64,000 bases of DNA from Brasenia schreberi. Its lineage: Eukaryota > Streptophyta > Magnoliopsida > Nymphaeales > Cabombaceae. The stretch spans positions 6,004,001-6,068,000 of the forward strand of contig JAYKKT010000064.1 in assembly GCA_036023115.1 (NCBI GenBank), given 5' to 3'. The notes under the pieces are model-generated. The model had not been told where the DNA came from, searched no databases, and was given only the letters and a program-made list of their open reading frames with translations. Made by a program: the position numbers and the translations under genes. Shown one piece after another: positions 55,615 through 64,000 of the stretch (the stretch's first letter is position 1; each line of letters begins with the position of its first letter).

Positions 55615-56628
55615 TCAAAGGGAGAAGGATTCCACCCTCCCTGACGAGAACTGAACTTGGGACGCCGAGACGAGACTACTGTTCTCGAACCGTTCCGACT
55701 CGGATAACCAGTGGTTCCGAGTCTTACCACGGCCGCCGCCGGAGACGCCAGCAATAGCCAGAAAGTGGTTCACCGAGTCCCTGAGTTGCCCAGCACCCTT
55801 ATCCTCTTCTCCACGGAATGCCGAGATAAAACATCCGTCCAACAAGCCCCCCAATTTACTCAGGGTCCACGCGAAGTTGGCCGATTCCGATACGTTCATT
55901 GCCGGAATCCTCTCCTCCGCTTCCCTCACGCGGACCAGCAATTCCTTCTGCAACAAACCGACGTCTTCGACAGCCAACCTCCTCGCCTCGGCAACCACCG
56001 GGTTCCATCTGTTGTCGTCGAATTCCGGTCGGCAAATGTCTTCCATCACCGCCACCAACGCCTCAACCTCCTTCAATAGCCCCTCGTTTGTCATCGCCAC
56101 GACGTCCTCGAAATCCACGCAGACGACCGGGGGGGCGGAATTGAAGAAGTACCCGAGCGTCCGGGACGCCTGAAGAACGGAATCAAGGAAGCGAGCGTAC
56201 CACCGAACCCAGGACGACAGCGCCCAGTTTTCCGGCGACGATGGGTCCCGGAAATTGGTGAGTTTGAGGGAATTCCGGCCGCCAGCGGAAGGGTAGAAGC
56301 CGAGCTGGTCCTGGAGAATGAAGGAGCCGTGCTGGGCGATGCGGTGGACGACTATCAGGCACTTGAGGGCGACAGCCCAGCTGCGGGTGTTGTGCAGGCG
56401 GTCGAGCAGCGCGGCGACGCCGGACGAAGCAACGACACGCGAGGAGGAGACGCCGGAGGAGAGAATGGTTGCGATATGGCGGTGAGAAGGCGGCCACGGG
56501 TAGTGAGTGGTGGCTTCCAAGATAGCTAGCCGGATGGGAAGCACGTCTAAGTTGGGCAGGATGAGCGCCTTCCCCATGGAAGCCTTGTCTTTCAGGGCAC
56601 CGATCAGCCTGCTCAGCCGCCGACCCAT
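55615..56628 (-). CDS. ANTH-domain protein, putative clathrin assembly protein (At4g40080-like)
   Basis: An intronless 337-codon gene. The N-terminal ~150 residues form an ANTH domain, which in this family binds phosphoinositides and helps load clathrin and cargo at endocytic sites. Visible landmarks are the helix ILEATTHYPWPPSHRHIATI, then SWAVALKCLIVVHRIAQHGS, then SWVRWYARFLDSVLQASRTL. The lipid-binding loop normally reads like PPKxKH; here it is PPSHRH, so two lysines are absent, as in some divergent plant members. The C-terminal half is helical and no NPF or DPF motif is obvious, unlike long CALM/AP180 proteins. The start ATG at 56628 opens MGRRLSRLIGALKDKA. The opposite-strand open frames are GC-rich shadows. 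Function is inferred from the family. Confidence 0.9.
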   Translation of the reverse strand: MGRRLSRLIGALKDKASMGKALILPNLDVLPIRLAILEATTHYPWPPSHRHIATILSSGVSSSRVVASSGVAALLDRLHNTRSWAVALKCLIVVHRIAQHGSFILQDQLGFYPSAGGRNSLKLTNFRDPSSPENWALSSWVRWYARFLDSVLQASRTLGYFFNSAPPVVCVDFEDVVAMTNEGLLKEVEALVAVMEDICRPEFDDNRWNPVVAEARRLAVEDVGLLQKELLVRVREAEERIPAMNVSESANFAWTLSKLGGLLDGCFISAFRGEEDKGAGQLRDSVNHFLAIAGVSGGGRGKTRNHWLSESERFENSSLVSASQVQFSSGRVESFSL

Positions 56629-56695
56629 GTGCCCAAAACGCTCCCTCAGAACAAACAGTGATTGATTGGCTTTCCACTGATATTATTTTAATCAA

Positions 56696-57283
56696 TTTTT
56701 TTGAAGTCCAAGTGTAATAATATTCTTTTATATATTCTTTTGAAAACTTTTAAATTGTACTAATGATTTATTCATATATGATCGTTTCTTTTGAAAGTAC
56801 GAAGATAATAATATTGTTTTAAGTATTTTTTTGAAAATTTTATAAAACTTTTCAAATTACACTCATTTACTCAAAATGTAACATATAAATGTTTGATTGT
56901 TATTATTGTTCGTGGGATCAATTGAATTATGGTAATAAGGTTGTTCGTCCTATGTCACAATTAACATACATCATATGAATCAAATGCCATCCATTTTCAC
57001 GTTGATATCGACGTGAAGATTGTTCTACCTTGTCGGTGTATATCTCTTAATGAGAAACTTTACGGTGAATGTTGGTCATTTGAGTTCTACACGACCCACC
57101 ACTATGATGGCTGTTGCAGGTGTGGTACGAGGGTGCAAATAAAGGTGTTGGTAAAAGAACCCTAGATTCTTCCTCCCTTTAGCCATGTTCTAGCTTTTAC
57201 TTAAGTGAGTACCAACTTTTCAATCCCACTTAGATCGCATAGATGATAATTGTATTAACTTGAAACCTAATGAGTATCTCTCT
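56696..57283. other. Intergenic, no gene
   Basis: Upstream region of the ANTH gene, AT-rich. About 56655-56890 resembles the AT-rich MITE-like family (TGATTG at the left edge, AGTGTAATAATATT, TTTGAAAACTTTTAAATT). Confidence 0.4.
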
Positions 57284-57410
57284 AATAACAACTAAGCATT
57301 TTTCTCATACTAAATGGAGTCGATTATATGAATTCTTTATTTTGATGTCATATGTCATGCTAGTCGAAACTCATAAACTAGATCATGTTTTATTGTTTTC
57401 TCTTTTGTGC
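57284..57410 (-). mobile_element. Degenerate RTE LINE tail
   Basis: In minus orientation it matches the LINE 3' end. Plus-strand words AACAACTAAGCATTTTTCTC and ATACTAAATGGAGTCGATTA compare with AACAACTAAGCCTTTTCCC and ATACTAGACGGGGTCGGCTA at 16.6 kb. Strong C-to-T/G-to-A decay is seen. Confidence 0.6.
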
Positions 57411-58203
57411 TCTCTTTTTCTCTCTCTATGTGTATATATAAAAATTAGTGCATGCCTGCATGGATATATGCTTAAACATCCATCCGATCTTCAAGATCAA
57501 CGTTGAGATCTTTTAAGTCAAAAAAACAATTTATACAGGGTGCATTTATTTTACCTCTTGTTTTAAAAATTTGAATTTTAAGTGCTCGCTAGTTGGATGA
57601 TTGGGATATGTTTAAGCATGAATTATGCTCTATCTTTCTCTCTCTCTCTCTCTATATATATATACATATGTAAGTATGTGCACGCATGCACAAGTATACA
57701 TTGGTGTTGAAAAGTTCTTACCGTTGGGATCAAGAATGGAGTCAGTGATGGAAAGGTCAGTGTCTTGGCATTATCAAGAGTACTATATATGTGTGTGTGT
57801 GCATGCATGTGCAAGTATGCATGTGTGTATACACTGGTGTTGAAAAGTTCTTACGAAACGGTGATGGAGAGGTCAGTGTCTTGACTAACAGTACTACACC
57901 AAATGATATTATTAAGCAAAAGTGATTATTAGCCAGGTTGGTCAACTTTTTGTTAACTTGCTTGGTTAATTGAATGTATAAATGAAGCTTTTTAATAAGC
58001 AAATTAATTGATGAAAAGTTGAGGAAGCGTATACTTGCAAATGATTTGTTGCAAAAGATGCACTCATTGCAAGCTTTAAGAGGGATATGTATGCAATTAG
58101 ATGTTCATACATACAACACAAAGAGACATGCAGCACCACCATCAGTATACAACCACCACCAACCCCCTCAAACATCATCACGACCGCCTTAGCATCCAAT
58201 GAC

Positions 58204-58269
<66 letters not shown>

Positions 58270-59350
58270 CTGAGGACTGCCCTGTCTTTGGTTCCTTTCC
58301 GGCAGCTAGAAGAAACGCAAGGCGGACAACTGGGCTGGCTATAGCCACCGATGAAGGGTGGTGCTGGGCGATAGTGGTTGTCAGCACCAATGTAGGTGGA
58401 GTGGAACAACCTAGACGAGAGGACGAGAGGACGAGAGGAAGAGAGGGAAAGAGGAGAGATTAGGTGCTTCATTTGTAGACCTTGAATAAGATGGAATCTA
58501 AGGCTAAAAATTGCATATAGATAGGAAAACCGGATATGCTCACCTTGATACAAGTGTACTTCATTTTTTAAAAGGATTTTAAAGAAAAATAAACGATAAT
58601 ATTTTTTTAAAAGAAATTAAGAAAAAAAATGAAAGATAATAATTATTATGTTCGTACTTCTAGAAAACAATAATAGAACATGAATGCATCAGAACCAATG
58701 ACTCTGCAACGGAAAAGAAAAGTTTGTGGGCTTTACAATCTGTAGCTCCCCATTGCTGTTCCCATAACAAGCAGATGAACGAATAAGAATGACACAAAAA
58801 AACTACAACCTCTTCCAAATTGCTCATAAAGATTTCCACTCAAAGAAGTAACAGATTGACAAAACTTTGCATTCACTGCCGTGTTTAGACGTGAGTGCTT
58901 TGCACAATCCACGCCCTGGATTTGGAGGCTTTACATGTAGGTTTTCATTACAAAGACTATTTTGACGAAAAAATCACGTAGCACATAGCAAAACGCTTGC
59001 GCTAAACCACCTTCAGACAGTTTGCTGGTGCAAAAACTTGTCAGCTATACAAGGAAAGCATATTACAGTGTCAGGAAGGCTCCTGTCTGAATTTTTCAAT
59101 GCAGATACCGATGTGATTCGAGCGCAATGCTTCAATCCATGTCGAGTTTCACGGTCGTGTTCTTGAAGTACTCTGCAAGTGTAAGTTTTGTTGTTATAAC
59201 TATCATTTGTCAGCATTTGAAGTAGTCCCTTTACCGTCATCTGAAAATTTATACAACTGGTTGGGGCATTCAATTCTATACTCTTATCTGGCCCACGTTC
59301 AGCAGCAGCTCACTGTGTTATCTTGCAGGCCTGGAGACTTGCGATCCATG
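57411..59350. other. Intergenic, no gene
   Basis: Contains a diverged tandem duplication of ~135 bp (about 57660-57900, each with GGTGTTGAAAAGTTCTTAC), a long (CT)n tract, and the probable 3' UTR of the LMBD2-like gene (about 59000-59350). Open frames crossing the CT tract are not supported by any recognisable protein. Confidence 0.45.
58205..58264. repeat. (CT)n microsatellite
   Basis: About 30 CT dinucleotides without interruption. Confidence 0.95.
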
Positions 59351-61475
59351 TCAATCATCATCACCAAACTCATCACCTCCATCCCTCATTGGACGTCTTT
59401 TCAACTTTTCGAATATCTCATCCAGAGATTCTGACGAGTGACCAGATTTGTGTTTAATCTCTTTGCGACTGACGCAGCGGCAGGAATCTCCTGACTTCTA
59501 AATTTGCCCTGAAATTCTGGAAATTAATTTTCATTGAAGACCATGTATTTGCTAATCTAGACGAGCTGATCGCGCCTTCTGCATGAGATTCAACTCTTAG
59601 GTTGGCTGCTTCCAGCGGAGACTCCGAGCCAGCAGTCTTGGATTGTTTTCCTTGCTGGTCTTTGGGAACAACATAGCCGTTGCCAAGGATTTCTCGACTA
59701 TTTTTGTGTTTTCCAATCTCGTCCTTGAGAACCTTCGGATGAGAGACTTTAAGATCGTCCGTGGATAAGCCGACAGTCACTGATTTCATTTTCTTAGAAA
59801 CTTTGCCTGCAGAGGGATTCTCATTTCTGGCAGATTTCTGAACAGAAAGAACATTGAATAAGTTGTAATCTGGATGTTGCGGACAATGAATTCTACTAAA
59901 ACAACTGTCAAGTAATACATCGGAAATAATTTTGAAAATGTTGACTGTAGTCTTGCTTCGCCAATATCATTAAAGGCATCACCGGTATTGATTTTCTGGC
60001 AGAAAAATTGCTGATGGCTCAATACCTTAAGGATTTGTGAGCTCCAGGTGCAAGTACTTGGAGTTGGATCGTTATAGAGACTAGAGACTGAAGACACTGT
60101 ACAACAAGAAAGAGCAGACCATGAACCTGACAAAATAAAGGGAAACATACCGTGGGCAAGTCAGATCACACATCTAAACTTGTTTCGCTGAAAATTCTAG
60201 CCAACGGGATAACATGCTCCCCAACATTCGCCCCTTGCTCGAGCCATTTTCGCTCTGAAGAAAATCACACAAATATAGGAATGTGTAATATACCATAGCA
60301 TTTTCTTTCCACGGTGTTTGAATGGTGATATAGATTTCCTTCAACTACTCTGTTTTGCAAATGCATTCTATGACTTTGTTGAAGGACTCCAGGTGCCCAT
60401 TTTCATGTCTTGGCATAAGGCACATACCGTTCGAAGGATGAGTTGTATGTCCTCGTAAAGGCAATACTCGGAGATTTTCAAACCTGTTTTCCCAAGAAAG
60501 TTCTCAAGAAAAACCCAGATCCTTCAAAAATTTTTGAAACACACACAAGAAAGAGAAATTTGAGGAAGACAAGTTTTATTTCTATTCTTCAGAAGAGAGT
60601 ATAAAACAAAATCACTTTAAAGTGTATCTATCCTTCAGATAGTGCACAGATGCATTTCTATATTTCTCAATACTATCTCTTCATTTATGGTTCTCAGTTT
60701 TGGGCAGTTAATCATCAACGTAAAAAAGATGTCTAACAAAAATAAAGATATTGAGATAAATGAGTGGTCATACAAGGAAAGGGAAGTTATTATAAACAAA
60801 TTGGGAGTAGCACCAATAGAGGATACAACGAGGAAAAATTGTTCAAGATGATTTAGGCATGTAGAAACACAACTCAAGGACACTCCCATAAGAAGATATG
60901 AAAAACTAGATTGTGAAAATGTTAAAAGAAGAGGACAACCATAAAAGTGTTTGGAAAGAAACAATAAAGAATGATGTAGTTTATATTGAGTTAAATGCTA
61001 GCATGACATATGATAGGGCTATGTAAAAACAAAGAACCCATGTAAAGGCTTAGTAGTTGTTGTTGTATCTCTTGATGGTTAGTTGCTGAATATAATATGC
61101 TACTTCTGAGATATCCTCAAGAAAGGCATCTGTAGGTTTAACAAATGCAGGATGAACGCAAGCCTCATTAGCAAATCACATTAAAACTTCTACGTATTCC
61201 AGGACCCACTTGTTAAAACCAAGCACGGCAAAAAGTTGAGAAGTACACTGATCTAACTTACCTTTTTTCAGGATCATAACACCTGATGGATCAAACCCAT
61301 CCATGTCTTCGGAATCATTTTGGAATCTGAGCCTTTTCCAGCTCCCAAAGAAATTAATCACTCTATCAAAGAAATTGCTTGCAACCAACAATGTATAAAC
61401 AACCATAATGAGCGGATAAATTTTGTTAAATCCTCGCCCAAAGAAAGGAACGGCATCATCAATGTTTCCCATCCA
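59351..61475 (-). pseudogene. LMBR1-domain membrane protein (LMBD2-like), 3' exons, with disabling changes
   Basis: The family comprises multipass membrane proteins of poorly known role. Exon 61475-61262 encodes the conserved WMGNIDDAVPFFGRGFNKIY, then PLIMVVYTLLVASNFFDRVI and SEDMDGFDPSG. Exon 60254-60151 joins in phase with RKWLEQGANVGEHVIPLAR but then reads TGA where a residue is expected (after SLDV, before SDLPT). Exon 59837-59351 encodes RLANTWSSMKINFQNF and FLPLRQS. It then needs a one-base frameshift to continue as SSESLDEIFEKLKRR, with the stop at 59351-59353. The nonsense codon plus frameshift suggest a pseudogene; sequencing error or unusual splicing could also explain one of them. 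A LINE fragment lies in one intron and a LINE begins 0.3 kb upstream. The 5' exons lie outside the window. Confidence 0.75.
60690..61065 (+). mobile_element. Degenerate RTE LINE fragment inside the LMBD2-like intron
   Basis: Plus-strand LINE C-terminal sequence ([51 protein letters not shown]) runs to the tail AAACAAAGAACCCATG, then GGCTTAGTAGTTGTTG. It is older than the LINEs at 16.6, 38.6 and 61.8 kb. Confidence 0.8.
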
Positions 61476-61786
61476 CTGCACGCATGAAAGTTTAGAAAAG
61501 ATCAGTAGAAGTTTCCAAAATAGACGTCATCAGAATAACATACCCATTTATAATCATTTTGTAATCCAATCAACATGCAATTAGAAAACATGATAAAAAA
61601 TTTGGCACAGGCATGGACATAATATTCAACACAAGTTAACTGAAAATGGGCATTGGCCTGGTTGCATTTTTCTTCAAGAACAGGACCACCTAACCACGAT
61701 AGGCCCAGTTGGATGCATAGATGGTTCAATTTAACCAGGCCGAGCCAGCATGTTGCTTAATTTTGTTAGTCGAATATCTTTTACAA
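61476..61786 (-). other. LMBD2-like intron, no exon recognised
   Basis: No further LMBD2 exon was seen before the LINE boundary. Confidence 0.4.
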
Positions 61787-64000
61787 AACTCCGCCCATGT
61801 AAGGGATCACCCTTGCATTGCAGGTCCCAAGCCCGGATAAAAGAGGAGTGTTGTGTTAGGCTTTCGACAGCCAGCGTAAAACTTTGTCGGATTTTATAAT
61901 ATGGATTACAAAAATTATGAGCATTGTTTTGGGGCGTCCCCACCTAGCGACGTGTTGCAGAGCTCGAATGCAGTAATAAGTAAGCAAGGGCCACTACATT
62001 TTCGCCCGAATATAGTGAATCAATTGCAGAGAGGTGTGGGTAAAGAAGTTAGTCCCGCTACATTGCCGCCCGAATGTAGTGAATAATTTTTAGAGAATGT
62101 CTCCGCATTTTGAACATGAACGGATGCGGGGGGGTAAGGAAGCTAGTCCTAGATAATAAGATTCGTATTGTTCTTGGAATATCGGAACATTATCCGGTAA
62201 GCTAATGGAGGTGGTAGATACTATGATTCGGAGAAGGATTCATATTCTATGTTTACAAGAGACAAAATGGGTTGGAGAAAAAGAAAAGGAGATAGAGGAT
62301 ACAGGTTTTAAATTATAGTACTCAGGTAAAGAAAATGCTTGAAACGGAGTTGGTATTATCATAAATAAAGATTTAAAGCATAGTATAGTAGACATACAAC
62401 GATATGGTGACTGAATCATGACATTGAAATTAGTGTTAGGGGCAGAGGTTTTGAATATAGTTTGTACTTACGCACCCCAAGTAGGACTAGAAGATAGTAT
62501 AAAGACAACTTTTTGAGAAGAGTTAGATAAGGTGATTCAAAAGATTCCTTAAAGGGAGATGATTTGTTTAGGAGGAGACTTAAATGGACATGTTAGTAAA
62601 GAGGCATTAGGATATCAATGTATTCATGGAAACTTTGGTTTTGGGGATATAATTGAGGAAGGTAGGGAGATTTTAAATTTTGGTATGGCATTACAATCTT
62701 CAAAAGACAAGATGAAACATTTAATTACTTATAAGAGTGGCTTATCACAAACACAAATTGATTACTTTATTTGTAGAAAAAAAGATAAAGCGTGTTGTAA
62801 AGATTGCAAGGTAATTTTAGGAGAAAGCTTAACCACTCAACATCGACTTTTAGTTATGGATTTACAAATAAAAAAATGGACAAAGAAGAAAAGAGTGCAT
62901 CCAGTTATTTGGACTAAATAGTGGAACCTCAAAAGCGAGAAAGAAGATATATTTAAATAGAAAGTCCTTCAAGGAGATGTTTGAAATTATGTTGGTACAC
63001 CCTGTGATATGTGGAACAATATAGCTATACATATTAGGAAAGTAGCGAAAGATGTGTTAGGTGTATCTAAGGGAGGTGTATCGGCACAAAAAGAAGCTTG
63101 GTGGTGGAGTGAAGCAGTGCAAAATAAAATCAAGGCAAAGAGGGCATGCTACAAATTACATTATACTAAAAAAACTAGTAAAACTTTAGAGGCTTATAAG
63201 AAAGCAAAAATGAAGCGAAAAAGGCCGTGAGTGAAGCAAAAGGTAAAAATTGGGAGGATTTATATAAAAAACTCAACTCAAAAGAGGGTCAAAGAGATCT
63301 TTTTAGGATAGCTAGTGCTAAAGATAAGAAAACTAAAGATCTAAATTATGTTAGATGCATCAAGGACGAAGATGAAAAAATTCTAGTGGCAAATGATGAT
63401 ATAAGAAATAGATGGAAAAACTATTTTTATAAGCTTTTTAATGAAAATAAAGATGTTAGTATTAGATTAGGAGAGTTAGCCAAATCATAAAAGTATATAA
63501 ACCACAATTTCTACCTACGTATTCAAAAGAATGAAGTCAAAGAGGCTCTTAAACATATAAAGGGTGATAAATCAGTAGGACCAGATAATATTCCTATAAA
63601 AGTTTAGAAAATATTAGGAGAAATAGGAATCACTTGGCTCACAAGACTATTTAATGAAATATGGAAAAACCAAAGGATGCCCGAGGAATGGAGAGCAAGT
63701 ACACTTATACTCATATATAAGAACAAGGGAGACATTCAAAATTGTGCGAATTATTGAGGTATCAAGTTAATGAGCCATAATATGAAATTGTGGGAAAGAA
63801 TTATCGAACGTAGGTTAAGACAAGTATCAAGTACAATAGAGAACCAATTTGGATTCATGTCAGGCAAATCTACTATTGAAGCGATTCACCTTTTGAGACG
63901 TCTTATGGAAAATTTTAGAACAAAAAAGAAAGACCTTCACGTGATATTTATTGATCTAGAAGTACCGAGGGAGGTTCTTTGAAGAACTTTGGAAAAAAGA
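61787..64000 (+). mobile_element. RTE-type LINE with intact 5' end, running off the window
   Basis: The 5' end is set at 61787 because the mini-LINE at 22.1 kb, bounded by target duplications, begins at the same sequence (AACTCCGCC). A ~114-bp 5' UTR leads to an ATG at 61901 (MDYKNYEHCFGASPPS). The endonuclease follows (LCLQETKWVGEKEKE near 62250, MICLGGDLNGHVSKEALGYQ near 62559, HRLLVMDL near 62850). Next comes the linker (MWNNIAIHIRKVAKDVLGVS) and the start of reverse transcriptase ([37 protein letters not shown]). Several stops (after 62086, in NY*GIK near 63757) and frameshifts make this copy inactive. The catalytic ADD box and tail are beyond the window. Confidence 0.9.

Noticed and set aside
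55711..56695. Several long open frames on both strands across the ANTH gene
   Set aside because: They give Pro/Arg/Ser-rich nonsense without a recognisable domain and overlap a clear ANTH coding frame.
12357..58264. CRISPR-like spacing of repeats
   Set aside because: All short repeats are microsatellites or transposon copies in plant DNA; there is no regular repeat-spacer array.
57966..58553. 195-codon minus-strand open frame
   Set aside because: It is carried through a (CT)n/(GA)n microsatellite as an RE repeat. No domain is visible and the start lies in spacer.

Overview
This is nuclear DNA from a seed plant, very probably an angiosperm. It carries split genes with GT-AG introns, a DYW-type pentatricopeptide-repeat editing factor, an arabinogalactan protein, a plant ANTH clathrin adaptor, a nuclear copy of plastid rps18, and plant-type Copia, RTE-LINE, hAT and tRNA-SINE repeats. 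I cannot name the species. The DNA is AT-rich and mostly transposon-derived between the genes.

Layout. 1-3.5 kb: the 3' exons of a biotin-protein ligase (HCS1) gene on +, with a solo LTR in the last intron. 3.6-3.8 kb: a plastid rps18 fragment. 4.0-4.3 kb: an unidentified coding-like exon on -. 5.3-11.7 kb: an ETF-ubiquinone oxidoreductase relic on -, of which only the first and last exons remain; a decayed Copia and a decayed hAT transposase lie between them. 13.5-32.4 kb: EMC10 on +, eight exons that I rebuilt from the raw sequence (300 codons). Its introns hold an LTR-ended element with a LINE and a hAT element nested in it, a 189-bp mini-LINE, and a 5.2-kb Copia in antisense. 34.6-36.4 kb: a MEF10-like PPR-DYW gene on +. 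36.4-49.6 kb: no host gene; it holds an RTE LINE, a hAT relic with perfect 8-bp target duplications, MITEs and SINEs. 49.8-50.3 kb: an arabinogalactan protein on +. 50.3-55.6 kb: repeats only. 55.6-56.6 kb: an ANTH-domain gene on -. 59.4-61.5 kb: the 3' exons of an LMBR1-domain (LMBD2-like) gene on -, carrying a nonsense codon and a frameshift. 61.8-64.0 kb: a third RTE LINE that runs off the window.

The genes do not form a pathway; they are unrelated housekeeping neighbours. What links the window is transposon activity. Target-site duplications read directly from the sequence define a solo LTR (AGCAC), an LTR-ended element (CTATA), a LINE (18 bp), a mini-LINE (17 bp) and two hAT elements (AATATACT and CTTCATAG). 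A 183-bp MITE has a near-perfect duplication (AGTCGGA). The most unusual items are the mini-LINE, which joins only the two ends of the local RTE LINE, and a RING-H2 fragment in the 5' leader of the intronic Copia.
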